The notes beneath the pieces were generated by a model that saw only the letters and a program-made list of their open reading frames with translations, was not told the DNA's origin and did not search any database. Of a stretch of DNA of 64,000 nt, positions 1-13,500 are shown piece by piece; the stretch's first letter is position 1; the number at the start of each line of letters is the position of its first letter. The stretch comes from Eleginops maclovinus (lineage: Eukaryota > Chordata > Actinopteri > Perciformes > Eleginopidae): assembly GCF_036324505.1 (NCBI RefSeq), contig NC_086360.1, forward strand, positions 9,778,293 to 9,842,292. The letters run 5' to 3'. Made by a program: the position numbers and the translations under genes.

Positions 1-553
1 CCAGGTGACTTCTAATGATAATTTGATACTTGACTCATTGTGTGGGAAAGTGTTCAGCTCATTGCCCTCCTCTAGGGAGAGCAGATCCCCTACAGCAGGT
101 CACCTACAGAATATTAACCCCAATGGAGGTGAATGGACAGATGATGGATGGATGTATATGGCAAACTAGCAGACAGGCAGATGCTTTTTAAATAAAGTTT
201 CTAGCATTTCTATTCATATGAATTTGTCCATAAGAAAATACATTAAAAGGCAAAAACCCTTGCTTTGCCCTTTTTCTCATTACTTGAATTGCTTAATTGA
301 AGTCCTAACAGGATGATTTGTTACGGGGAAATAAAATTTATTAATTTACAACTTTGTGTTATTGTCCTGTGTTCCACTCATAAATCAACATCTAGTAATG
401 CTGAAGCCCTCAAAACATATCCCACAGTATTTGCAATTTGTCCCTTTCTAAAAATGCATGTAATGCTTCTTTTTTTAACGGCAGGATAAAGGTGGAGGAA
501 AACTAACAAGTGACACAATCTAATTATCAGTGATGCTTGAAAGATATGGTTTG
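1..553. other. Non-coding flank, nothing recognised
   Basis: AT-rich sequence with stop codons in every frame and no motif or repeat that I recognise. It ends at the target duplication of the first hAT-type element. Confidence 0.6.
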
Positions 554-660
554 GTCTAAACCAGGGGTGTCCAAACTTTTCTCACTGAGGGCCACATACA
601 GAAAAAAATACGAAGAGCTGGGCCCCTCACTAGAAGTGAATTATATTGCCTCATAAGTTA

Positions 661-782
661 AGTTATATTACATTGCTCGATTTTAATGTGACTTTTACTT
701 TAGTTATTTTATTTCTTGTCTTTCTTTTCTATGTACCTCTGGGAAGCGACTTTGAACACCTGTGAAAGCGCTTATAAAATAC

Positions 783-879
<97 letters not shown>

Positions 880-903
880 GTTGTTGTTGTTGTTGTTGTT
901 ATT
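661..903 (+). mobile_element. LINE 3'-tail fragment (L2/CR1-like) ending in (TTA)n, with possible TSD ATAAGTTA
   Basis: The segment ends with a short 3' UTR-like sequence (GTGAAAGCGCTTATAAAATA, 768-787) that runs straight into a TTA array, the typical 3' end of teleost L2/CR1-like LINEs (family knowledge). The 8-mer ATAAGTTA occurs at 653-660 and again at 904-911, directly bracketing the segment, so a separate short retro-insertion into the MITE is plausible. No coding part is present; it is an extreme 5' truncation. Confidence 0.5.
784..903 (+). repeat. (TTA)n microsatellite with a terminal (TTG)n block
   Basis: About 120 bp of almost pure TTA repeat, interrupted once by TAG near 829 and changing to TTG units from about 880. 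The 63-residue poly-leucine reading frame across it is an artefact of the repeat. Confidence 0.95.
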
Positions 904-973
904 ATAAGTTAGCGAAATCAGCAAATTGTAGATGCTAAATACTTGAAATAAGAAACAAACAATCTAATCAACT

Positions 974-1385
974 CAGAGGCTGCAATATGTACAAAACAGT
1001 GCCGCCCGGATACTCACCAAAATACGCAAATCAGAACACATCACCCTCATCCTTCACTCACTCCACTGGCTCCCCGTAACCCACCAGATCAACTACAAAG
1101 TCCTCACCATGGTCTACAAAGCCATTAATCACACAGGCCCCACCTACCTACAGGACTTGCTTAGTACACAACACTCAAAAACATCATGCACCCTCAGGTC
1201 ATCCAGCACCAATCTCCTAACTGTTCCCCGGACCAAACTGGCCAGCATGGGAGACCGTGCTTTCTCCTCCCTCGGGCCTCGTCTATGAAATCAGCTACCA
1301 GAACATTTAAGGACCTCTGCATCCCTCTCAGTCTTCAAGAAAAGCCTGAAGACCCACCTGTTCCTCACTGCACTTCGCCGACTGT
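974..1385 (+). pseudogene. L2/CR1-type LINE ORF2 C-terminal fragment (dead)
   Basis: Read in the frame starting at 974, the translation gives the C-terminal tail found after the reverse transcriptase in L2/CR1-like LINEs. Recognisable blocks in order are QNSAARILTK, LHWLPV, YKAINHTGPTYLQDLL, GDRAFSSLGPRL, NQLPEHLR and SVFKKSLKTHLF. A TGA at 1286-1288 sits where this family normally has tryptophan, so the copy is dead. The reverse transcriptase and endonuclease are absent (5' truncation). A T-rich 3' tail follows to about 1616 and leads into the (AAT)n array. The copy is nested in the hAT-type MITE. The family call comes from motif recognition; the exact LINE clade is uncertain. Confidence 0.75.
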
Positions 1386-1609
1386 GCTTCATTTTATATT
1401 TAAAACTTTTTAGTTTTTTTTTAACCTTTTTCTTTTATCTTTTTGACACTCAGCTCACTAGTTGAATGTTTTTTTTTTTTGTTTGTTTTTTTTTTTTTTA
1501 TGTTTGTGTATGTATTTTATTAAATATGATCCTTAAGTAGCTTTTATTTCATTTTAGTTTGTATGTTTCTTCTCATAGCATTGAGATACCTTGAGCACCT
1601 TGAGAAAAC

Positions 1610-1796
<187 letters not shown>

Positions 1797-1904
1797 TTGG
1801 GCCTTATTACATTACACTTTTAGAATCTGCTGAGGGCCAATTCAAAATGGAACACTGCCTGCAGTTGGCCCCCATGCCGTAGTTTGCACACTCCTGGTCT
1901 AAAC

Positions 1905-4900
1905 CATGACCTTCATTTTTCAACCCTTAAGATAATAGTTTAAAAAAGGTTACGATCCTTATGCTATTTTCAAATATAGTATTCTGAAATCACATACTCA
2001 CTGTCACCACCTCTATAATGTACTGACTAAAAGGTACCACTTTAGAACAGAAACTATCATATAACATTAGTTTTCGGTAAAATAATTTGCTATAAAATGT
2101 TAATCTTGTTTTCCACAAATAAAAATAGGAAAGACTACTATTGCTAATGTTTTGATGTTTCAACATCCCACTTGAAAGTGGGATGTAATCTCAGGATTAT
2201 ATGTTTCTCTGTCTGCATCTTCCAAAATCCAAATAATCAATAAGCTTGGTTACACCGACAATACCTGTTAGTGTTTGTCCAGAAAGTCCTTCAGCCAAAG
2301 ACGTTCAAGGGTCAGAGTCTTGAGCCAACACTCTGCACATCTCTGTGTAAAAGCAACCAAAGCCCTGATAGTGCTTTCAAAAACCCTTCAATGCAGTAGC
2401 CTTCTAACAGAGAACCCTCCCGATCGAGCTCTAGACTTTCTTGCTTTTTACTCGTAGTTACTAAGCCCGGTCAATGCACTCCCAACTAAGTGGCTGTCCT
2501 GAGTCTTTTTGCTTTGATTGCCCTTGAATGGTCCCTGTGGCCAGCTGTAGTGTAATGGTTGCCTCCCTGTGGGAAAAACAGCCTCTCAGGAAAGAAGAAG
2601 GGACATTTACTAATCAATGTGTATTGCTCCTGATGACACCCAAAGGAGTAGTTTGACTTGATGTTTGACTTTTAATGATTTGGCGGTGACAGACCACAAA
2701 GCCCTATGCACTTCATTGCTACAAATGAACATAAAAATAGAAGAATGGGAAGTTATTTGAAATTTGTTTTTTTACCTAGACAGTCATATTTGAGCCAAAC
2801 TATTCAAATTGTATGATTCATTATCATTTTTGAAAGAAAGTGTTGACTTCAAAGCTTTCTTCATTTTTCAATGGCTGTTGTCATTGAGTAAGACACACAT
2901 TGCATACAGATTGAGAAGCAGGTGAATAGAAGTTGTTAAAGCCGATGTCTTTGCTTTCGAATAAAAAGAATAAATTACATTCTGAATAATTGTACAATGT
3001 GGGCTGTTGTGCCCTGCTGTGAGATGTTGTATTGCATAAAAAGTATTCCTGTGGATTTGGCTCACACTTAAATACAGTCACATGTATCCCACTGTTTATA
3101 CTTTTACCAGCTGTGCAGGAAAAACAACAGTCAACAGAATACATCCCTCTTCAAGATTGTGCTGAAGTGCAATCCGTCTGATTTTCTGTCAACTCTTTCA
3201 TTCTGGCTGTATAACTCCCCCATGTCAAAACCTAAAAGAAAGAACAATTGTATTATTTGGGTTATCTAACTCTGTGGGTGACTGAAGTGTATCGTCTACA
3301 GCGGATTACATCATTCTGTTGTTTCACCTGTTTCTGACAGGAGGAGATCCACCTCCCGCAATGAGGAGACAAAGTGCTGGAACAATCAGATTTGATTCGC
3401 TTACAGGAGGCATGGTGCCGTCACAAAGCACTGACAACTGCTTTAAATCTAGCATGTTGCAGACTGACAGCAACAAAGAAAAACACACAGGGAGCAGTCA
3501 GGGTGTTTTTCTACCTGTCGCCATTTCTGTCCGCCTCCTGAAGGGCCATCAAGGAGAAGATGTTTGGTTATAGGACACATAGGCTTCGGTGTTGTTAAAA
3601 TAAACATCAGCAGTTACCTATTATGACTCTTTATCTCTTTACACTTTGCGGTTTCAGCCTGTATAAGGCAAAAGTTAACAATTGTGAGAGACAAGTGATA
3701 AAACGTGTCGTCATAAATCAAAAACAGGCAATCTTGTCATGGAGACAGAAGATATCGACCAAATAATATAAATATAAATGCTGCAACAACCCATGTCTGC
3801 AAATCAACCGACCAACCAACCAATAATCAAAATACAACATGAAATGTTACGGGAGTGTTTCGGACAAGCGTTAAACTTAATGAACATATCTGCTCTGAAC
3901 TACCAACCTTTCATACATACAATTGTAGTAGTTGCTTTATTCTATTGTTGGTCCAAGTTGACAGTTATCAACTCGAGAAAGACATTTTCCAGATGCAGAG
4001 TTGAGATTTTCCTCTTGATGTCTTGACATTATTGAGTCAAAAATGCCACTGTCATCCATGTCAAATGCCTTATTGCAAGTGAATTTAGATGACAGTGAAG
4101 AAGAATATAGAGTTTCTTTACAGGTGTTTTGTCCCCAAATTTGATTGAGAGTTATTTTATATTAAGTATTTGTTCATACAGAGTCTTGATCCAATACTTC
4201 TATATCCGGGATAAAGCGACTGCATAGCGCACACTTCATGTACAATAGTCAATAAAGCAGTAACTTTAATTGTTGGAAGGACATACAAATTCAATTTGAG
4301 ATGATAAAATGTTTTGTATTACTAACAAAATAAAGGAATTATAAAAAGAAAATTTGAATATATTTAACTGGATATATATAATCCATATACAATGGAAAAG
4401 AGTATGGCCCCTAATGGCACATGGTCAAAACATTGTGTGCAACAGAATACAACAAAAACAGTCAAAACTCAAACCAGAGCATATAAATCATTGGCTTTCA
4501 GCTGGCACTGGTGGTCAACTGGACACAAACACTACCAATACCTGTCAGCTCCAGTCAGCTAAAGCCGCGTCCACTGGGCAGCCAGACAGGCCCCTTGCCA
4601 AGGAGTGGCCGCTGTTGCCGTTCAACCTAAATGGGTTGCAGCCCTAACAGCATAAGACTGAAGCAGTAACGTTCTGTTCTCGTGGTCTCAAATGAATCCA
4701 AAAATATTTATCAAAAGGTCAAGAATCAATGTTCCTTTCCTTGTGTGTATTTATTTCTCTCTCTGCAATGCATTTCTCAAATCTGATTTCCTCTAAGCGA
4801 AAGTTTCTTCTTAGGCAAAGTGATCTTGTTGTTCTGTCATCTATTGAGTCAGAAAATGTCATTGGCTAAGGTAAAACTGGTTGTTACTACAGTACAACAA

Positions 4901-7900
4901 GCACTGGAAAGTATTTGACATAATTTACATATCTCTACAAAATTATCATTTTTTTCAAAATGATCTTAGTTAAACAAATATTAAAGGAGATGTTGAGGAT
5001 CAACTCAGACATTTCCCAATGTATACTGTATATACTTGCAACATTTTTGTTCACAGTAGCAAATCATTAAAGTCTGTTCATTTAACTCAATAGTGGCTTC
5101 ATTTTGAGAAGTATGGTGGTATGTTTACTTAATTTAGAAGATACACCTATAACACTGGAGCAATTACAGGTAACGTGCAACTTCTGTTATATAGCCAAGA
5201 TGGCGATGGCTGAGCGGGAGACTTTTTGACCGTCATCCATTCACCATCTCATATAGCAATTCATAAGCATTGTGACACAGTATTGCACTCCCAATAGTAA
5301 ATGGCAATACAGAAATAGGAAAATTGAGTGCATGTTTATTTGATTTGGATCCTGCAATTTCAAAACCAATATCATAGTTAAGGAGCAAAAACTTGCAAAC
5401 ACTCGTACCTTAGTTGTTGTGAGCATATTGCCACCTTTTAACAGCATTTATTGTGTTAAATAATATGTGTTTTACCTATATAGCAAGTGCCAGGTAGGTA
5501 ATGCAAGGTTCTGTGGGTGTTCATTACATGGGGCACATGCTGTCACACACCATCTGTGCAGTTTATTATAGTTTGGGGTTTATTTTTAAACACTAAAGTT
5601 GCACAGTAGAACATTTAACAAGACATAAATGGCACAGACTTTAAGGTAGGAAAGGAAATGGACCTCAGTGAGAGTGAAGTTTTCATCCTTATTTTTCTCT
5701 TCCTTCAGTAAAAATAAATAGGCCTAATGGCAATCCAATTCTACATGCCACTTTCCGGCAGATGGCGGCTCCATGTGAGGCTTAACTAATCATAAACACG
5801 TAAATAATGCAAGGCACTCTGGCTGAGAGGACTTGCCGTAATGAGGGAGACAGAGAGAGAAAGAGGGGATGTTAGGCTTCCCCAAACAGGATCACCCTGC
5901 ATGCGAGCCAGAACAATGGACTGATCCCACTCCATGGAAAATTCCCTTATTTAAATGATTAACATATTGATAGAGGTCAATCTCGTGATGGAGTAATCAA
6001 GACCTCATGTTTGCTCATGCTGTCATGAATATTTACTGATGAATTTTGATTAAGAGCTGGGTGTAAGGCAGTGATTTAGCGTCCAGTTATATTAATGAGA
6101 TTTTTTTACAGATGAGAGATGTGAGCACCGCTTTAAAGCACTCTTGTTGCTTTATCAGTTTGTGCCCGCCTACCTGATGAGTGAAGTAATCTCCAAGACT
6201 GCAGTGAAACAATATGTTCCCCTTGACACAAATCATTATCTTCAGGTGGTCCTTCAAGCTCATTGACTTTTATTCTCACATTTTCTCGAGTAATTTGTTC
6301 CTCTTCAAGTAAAATCCCACTGATAGAAAGGACTATAATACAGGCAGTCATCCAATGATAGGCGATATATTAGCTCATTTAACAGGTAATGATCTTAGAA
6401 AGGGAGGAGGTTAATAACAGAACAAAGGGTCAGTCTCTCTAACCATTAATCCATTTGTTGGAATCCCCAAAAGGTGTAAAAATAAGTTGTTTTCAGTTAT
6501 AAATATTGTTACATTTCTAAAAATATTACTTGTTTTGGTCATTCTCCTCATTCACAAAATGTCATATTTTTGCGCTTTCTAAGATTAATATATTCGTACA
6601 AATGTTGCCTTCAAACAGAGCCCGAACATCTTTTAGACATGTCTGTATTTGTTTGAGCAAAATCAGTTTATAAAGGTTAGTCAAAGACAGGGAGGTGTGA
6701 AAAGAAGGCAATGACCTACATAGGTAAACAGCTTTTGGAGGAATTATGTTTTGGTTCAAGGACGCCACACTGAAAGTAAAGATCTCTTCTTGCTCTTGAA
6801 GAAAATAGAATGATGCCTTCCTTGACATAAAGCTGTAGCTGAGGTGGATTGATACAAAGCTAGAGCTCATCAATAATTTTGATTTGCAAGTCCATTCCTA
6901 AAGCAGATGCGTTGAATTTAAATCAATAAAAATGTTTTGTTCGACAATATAAGGAAATGCAATTTTGAAAAGGATATTGAATGGCAAAACTTAAAGAATG
7001 TGAAGCATCCTTTAGATCTAGGTAATTATTAATACCATAGCAAAGCTGAAGATGTGTGTTGTCTAGACTTTTTGCGCCTTGGGACATTAGCCAGGAAAAT
7101 GGAGCATGAATGTTTGATAGGAACTGTGATGACGCTTTTAGGTGGTTGCAATGACCTGCACTATGGAAACTGGGACATGTTGTCTATTTTGCTTTCGCCC
7201 TGGGATTAGGACACTTTTGCAATATGTAAATAAATCAGGTGTTGATGCAGAAAATTGACCACATTCATGCCATACATGATGTTGGCACGTGGAGAGGCGA
7301 GTCTGTGCTTCAGACCCTTGTTTCACTGCTTCCAATATTCCTCTGATTCCTAACTGAATGTTTTATGTCACTTAGCCATCTCCAAAGATAGGGTTTGTGA
7401 AATAGCTTTTAAAGTTCACCAAGAACAACATAGATAACTGTTAACTAAATGGCCCCAACATTTGCTTTAGTAGAGCAACATTAATAATGCAAGGAATGCA
7501 TAAATTGCATGGAACCTGCCTAAATCCTGAGTCCAGAAGCAGCCTTCTTGTTTCTCAGATGTCTGTAGTCTCTGACTGCACCACTATATCACAGCAAACA
7601 TGGCATTATTACAACACGAAAAATCAACACCCCACCAGACAATATTTGGTATGTGTATCCCTGAATATTTAAAGGACAGCAATACATTTAAGACACATCA
7701 ACGCCTCATTGGATCATGGGACTACTCCCATGAATCCCAGATGAATTCTAAGAATCCGCATATCCGCAGTTTATTTGAAGCCTGGTCATCCCCTGCTGTT
7801 CGAGAGTAGGCACAGCCCCATTACATTTGAATCCCTTGCTCCTGACCATGTCAACTACATTTAAATCATTATATATTTTGGTAGTGTTTTTTAGAGTGCT

Positions 7901-9062
7901 ACATCAACTTGTCTTTGACTGTGAACCTTTGGCAAAAGGAAGGTACCTTCAAAACCAGGAACAGAGCAAAATCATCAGTAGGAGCTACCATTGGTTTTGG
8001 GAGAACAATCGCTGTGTCTTGTTACACACAGAAACCACAGAGGTAGCTTCCAGTGGCAGTGAACAGGGCAAAAGTTATTTCCATTTTGAGACACTTCAGA
8101 GCTGCTTCTTTCTGGTGAAATGATTCTGATGTTGAATAGTACATCTCTCTCAGTAGGTGTCATTTTTATAGGTATCTTTCATGATCAATGTGTGCGGAGG
8201 ATTAGTTTAAATTAAAGTATACATTTAAATTCACATATCTGATATTATTTAATGCATAACTAAAAGAAGCTTGCACATTGAAAAAGAGGTGGCTCCATTT
8301 ACAACATATAACAGACTTGTGTTATGATCTAAATTAAATGCTGCATCAAGGAGCTGTGAAATGAACATAGTGACTTATGGAATTAAATAACAAAGTGTAC
8401 CGAGACTATGACATGAATATAGGAAGTGTACGTAGTCACTCTGACATCTCAATTTGTTTTTATGAGGACTTTATAAAAACAAGTTTAGCATTTTGTCCAG
8501 AAACATCTTGTTTTTTTGCAAATGCAATAAAAAAAAAGTGTATTTTACACTTCATGGGATCAAAATGTTAACAATGAGGATCATGCTGTATTGAAGAAGA
8601 ATTATAAGGAACATGTTAACTGGGATAATGTATTAATTGACAAGACAGCTAATTTTCTCATAGACTTTTATGTAATCAAACAAGGCCACCATTGGATAGG
8701 CTTGGCCGTTAGAAAACATCTAGGTTTAAGACATTTCTGCATTGGATCTATTTTTCAGACCCAAAAACCTTTTCAGAGGTTGCTGCTTTGATAAGACTCA
8801 GAGTGGCAACTGGAATATAATATTTTTCAAAGAGGCGTTTTAATTGACTTTAGTAAACATTGTGATAAGGGAAAACAGTTTGTCCTACTAGATCAATCAA
8901 AATGTGTGTAATAAAAATGATAGGTGAGAGTGACATGAGGTGAATTAAAGAGATCTTGCCCATTAGTTTATGGCAGCTGTTCGCAATGTAGGTGTAGTTT
9001 CAAACATCGTTAATAGTTTTAAAAAAAAGTTGGAACTTTTTTTATTTTTGTTTCCCCAATTT
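1905..9062. other. Non-coding stretch, no gene recognised
   Basis: Only short open frames occur on both strands, with no recognisable protein families and no coding pattern across neighbouring frames. Low-complexity patches are minor, for example a CCAA run near 3808-3821. A GGCAGATGGCGGCTCC stretch near 5757-5772 resembles an ETS/YY1-type site, but no transcript is apparent. Around 5930-6130 the sequence is rich in TAAT and ATTA cores and looks enhancer-like, which is inference only. Confidence 0.55.
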
Positions 9063-9131
9063 ATGGTGCCCCCCATGGATGGATGTACCCTTAGCATTCG
9101 CCTATACTGCCTATGCCCAGGGCCGGCCCTG
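9063..9131 (-). mobile_element. Orphan terminal fragment of a hAT-like transposon
   Basis: The segment ends with the self-complementary CAGGGCCGGCCCTG (9118-9131). Reading inward on the minus strand it continues into GGCATAGGCAGTATAGGCGA, which I recognise as the terminal sequence of a widespread teleost DNA-transposon family. No partner end and no target duplication could be found, so it is a truncated relic. The family name is an inference. Confidence 0.5.
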
Positions 9132-10548
9132 ACCATGTGTTTTGATTGACTCCTGGATCCTTATGAAACTTTTAATCATATAAATATGCATCAATGCTAA
9201 AACTACTGAGAAACTATTCTCATGTCATAAACAGCCAATTATTTCCATTTAAAAAATAATGATGTAAACTCATGCAAATGTATTAATTAGAAAGAACCCC
9301 GAAAATGCTGTTTATCTCTTTAGATCCTTGTCAAGGATGATTCATGTTGGCCAAACCAAGCTTTTAATTTGATTAATAGCACCCAAGAACAGAATGAAAA
9401 TCATTTTGTGTCCCATATGTGTTTTATAAAATTTAGGAAAAAAATCACACATATAGGAGGGTGTTGTCACCACATGCCACTATGTGGAGATTATAGAACA
9501 TGTGGATTTGCCATCAAGAATCAGTAACTGTATCATCGTTACAAATGCAGGGGAAAAAAGTTGGAAGACAAAAAATGAAATGAAGCTCAGCGCAAGTTCT
9601 TTTAGGAAGACTGACTCACTCCGCAGCTGCATATAATCAGCTCATCATTCGGGAGTTCTCTTTAACCAATGACATTTTCACCTCAATTTCCAGCAGCCAA
9701 TTATAGTGCTGCAGTCAAACTTTAAAATGATTCTCCTCTCTCCTGCAGTCAGCTGTGATTTCAGGTGTTTATGCTTCGGCCCGCCTCCACCCCATCCACC
9801 TCCATCATCATATCCAGCGCCCAGCAGAGCTCATCCAAAAACCTCATCATACATCCTCTTCTTCCTATCTCCTCATCAAATCCAGATCTTCAACATCACC
9901 ACCACTGTCTAAAACCCGGGGATATATGATATCGGGATCAGGGTCTCATCACCAGAGACATGTCAATAAATGTTCTTGAGTCATTGGTTTCTTGATTCTC
10001 CCAATGCCGTAATGTTTGTGTATTTTCTTGATTATCTTTTAAAATACAGTCCACGAGATCTGTCATGGCCATGATCTATGATAATTCCCCCTCCCACTAG
10101 TCTACAGCCTAGACTCTTGCTTCATGGGGCAGGAAGAGTTGTTTGCTCTTTAACCAAGAATAATATTTAACCTCATCCTTGCATCACTGCTTTTTTAAAC
10201 AGCTGTATAGAGACTTGTATCTGCTGATGCATCCTGGGCTAAGAAATGGGTGATTAATCAATTCCTAACAAATATATTGTAATAACAAGAAAAATGCATT
10301 ACTTTATGATCCAATGCAGCAACAAGAACAATTCCCAAACCTTAAATATCCTTTAATGCGATATAAATGTCAAACATACAGATTTTTCCAAAGCCGACCT
10401 CAATGTTTTCCCTTTGAATTTCCCCTCCAGCCCTCTGCTATGTGGCTACCAGTTCACGAGCCAAGGGATGGAAAAAGCCCGGAAACATTGTGGATGGAGC
10501 AGCAGTAGGTCTGAAGTGCTGTGTACCTTGCGGCCATTCGATAAGCTA

Positions 10549-10588
10549 ATTTGCATGCTGTTGGACCCTGCCCCGGTCACATTTGCAT
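10549..10588 (+). promoter_or_regulatory. Candidate regulatory element: two octamer motifs in tandem
   Basis: Two perfect ATTTGCAT octamers on the same strand lie at 10549-10556 and 10581-10588, 32 bp apart centre to centre, with GATAAG just upstream at 10540-10545. ATTTGCAT is the classical POU/Oct binding site. The surroundings (about 10430-10640) are less AT-rich than the neighbouring sequence. Function is inferred from motif pairing only; each octamer is expected by chance roughly every 30 kb counting both strands. Confidence 0.25.
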
Positions 10589-13500
10589 TTCACAGGCGGA
10601 ATTTGCAGGAACCTCATCTATACTTTTTTGTCGGTAAGTGAATAAACCCCCATTCTACCCAATTCAATAACAGGTGGTCTTTGCTGTCTGAAAAGAACCC
10701 AATATAGAAGAATTAGCAATGTGTAATGTGTTTATTTTACTGTGCAAATAGGACAAATGAGGCTGGTCACTGACTTTGGAATAAATTCAGGACAATGGTA
10801 CAAACTGTAATAAGGGGGGGAAATGTACAACAATTATTTTAAGAAAATATTACTTTTCCTGGACAATCCCTAATGGAATACCGACCCTATTTGATTAAGT
10901 AATTAGTTTGGGGCTCAGATACACTTTGATTAATAAAGAATGCAATCAAACCAACAATTACCACAATAATGTTGGGACGTTTGGAGTTAATGGATCTTAA
11001 ATGGAGTAATTGCGCAGAGGAGCATGACACAGTTACATACTGTTGTAGCTCCAAGATAATTATCTCTGTCTCATTATCCGACCTGTTTACGATTCTCCTC
11101 AGGTCTCCTGTGTTTTGGACCCTTGATGCAGCTCTGGTGCATGCTGAAAAATAGCCTTGGTGTCAATGAACTGTCTTTTTAATAACCAATGGGAATGTGG
11201 TTCTGCTGTGACTTGGTACTACTAAATGCCAACTAGCTGAGACCCATCAAAGGAAATCCCAAATCCAATTTTCAAATCTCTCTTTGATTTCTATGTAAAG
11301 GAAATTAATCTAAGCCTCAGTAAAATGAACATGGGGCAGATGACTCAAAGACATCCTAGGTAGGTGTTTCATATATTACCATATTAAGTGGATTATCAGG
11401 GGCCAGAGGGATGTGGTAAGTTTATCTGCAGGAATGTGAAATGTATTCAATCCGTGTACTTTAGCACCTGTCTTTTAAAAGCGTATTTTCTCCATGGTTG
11501 TAAAGTCGTCTCGTCATTTTAATTCACATGGAGTAACCTTATAAAGGGTAATTGCACAGGGTAGAGGCGTGATCCAGGCTGCAAAATGTAATCCCCTCCT
11601 TTCCTTTAATCTATGGCAGGGAAATAACCCTTTCTTTTTCATATCCACTCTAATAAAGCTTGGAAACAGTGCCATGTCCATAGTATATAAACACCGTATA
11701 GATTCTGAGGCTCACAAGTTAACTTGTGTGCAAAGTCAGGAATATGTGCTCAGTGACTAATGTGGGAGATTATCGCCCTTGCTGTGCATTATGAGCAAGT
11801 CCCACTTATGTGTGAATCTCATGGCACAGATTCAGTTTCTGCAGCGGTGCAGGTTTCCCTCGTGTCAGCTCGTCAGATCCTCTTTAAACTCACACCACAT
11901 ACTCAGCAAGCTTCACTCAGGATTTCAACCCCTGAGAGGCCTTCTGTGGAGACCACGCAGGATCGACTGGAATCTTCAAGCTCCTTTGACCTCTTTTGAA
12001 GCCTAAAGGTCTTTTTATTTTCTGAGAGGAATTGCTTAAACTTTTTCTGAGGAAGGGTCAGTGTTTGTGCATCAGAGCAGAGCATCAGTACTTGCAGAAA
12101 ATACGGATGTTGAGAAATGGATTTGAGAAACACACATTTCTTTAATCAGTAACTACATGTAGATGCTTCATATGAAAAAAATACAGAACAATTTAAATCA
12201 GGACTATTCAAATTAGATAAGACTTACAGAAATCCAAATATGGCCATTTTATACATTCATCAGACCCACTAGGAACATGTAAGCTAAGAGCCTGTTATGT
12301 TAGATGTGTGTTGCAGAAGTTAAAACTGCCTCTACATAACGGAACATCATTTGAAGATCAAATATGGAGTATTATAATTTCACCCCTCCAATTTCAAGGC
12401 AGTATTAAACTGAATGTGACATCTTTGCTGAGTTGTAAAATCCTGTATCAGATTAGGATAAACTGCTGTGTAGGCTTTTGGTATTTGACAAATCTTCAAA
12501 CCCACAGAGGTATTTCTCAATTTAAATTCCTGCATTGCATTTGAGCAAATTAATGAATGTAAGTGTTCTTGTAACTGCAGCAGCACGCATTTCATCCTTT
12601 GTTATGGTGAAAAAACAGAAGCGAACTATCAGGAAATAAAATCTAAATATTGCGGACAATGTTGCAATAATATTGTTGGCATCCCAAACCACTTCTCATC
12701 CAAGTGATTATTTTAATGCAGCTCCCTCAAGAAACCAAAAGGTATTAGGTCTGTAAGTGAATATTCAGCATTATTGAGTGTTTTATTGTTTAGTTTTTAA
12801 TCCAGAGCCTGGTGCCAAAATTCCATCATGCATCTGTTTTTTAGTTAAATCAGAAAAACATTGCGTATTACCTCTGGGAAATCTCATGTTCGACAGACAC
12901 ACTCGAAAAATCCTAACGAGAACCTCTTTGCTTTCATTGTGTGGATGACAATGTAACTGGGATGAAATGCATTCATTGTTCAACACTCTTGGCAATCCTA
13001 GTCAATCCTATTTGTGAATCTATCACACTATAAACCAATAGTCAGCATCTTAACATAATAAGCTTTACAGCCCACTTGTTCAGTCGAAACCCTTTTCTCT
13101 CCCTGTGGAATTGATTGATATCCAAAGTTAAACACCGGGGTAAAGTGCACAGCCAATATTCGCAGCATGCACAACCTTCCTGCCTCTTTGGGATGCTCTG
13201 CGACGGCCATAAAGAAGTCTGTAAAACAACTGCCAGTCTCTGTGACCTCCTGCCGGAGACAGTTCATGGGGTTGACCCTCTCACCTAGTGGGTATGGCAA
13301 ATTTATCTCCACAGGCTACCTTGAGAAATGATTACCAAATATGAGAGACAGAGGATAAGAAAGGAGCTATTGGATGAGAACTAGTGAGAGACAGAAGCAA
13401 GACACGGAGAGAGTGAAATGGGGAGTGAGAGAGCATATGAAAGAAAATGACTTGGCAGTCACCCAGGTAGATCATTACCTTCTGCTCCTCAAATGTGATG

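Noticed and set aside
716..907. Poly-leucine open frame
   Set aside because: It reads through a (TTA)n/(TTG)n microsatellite.
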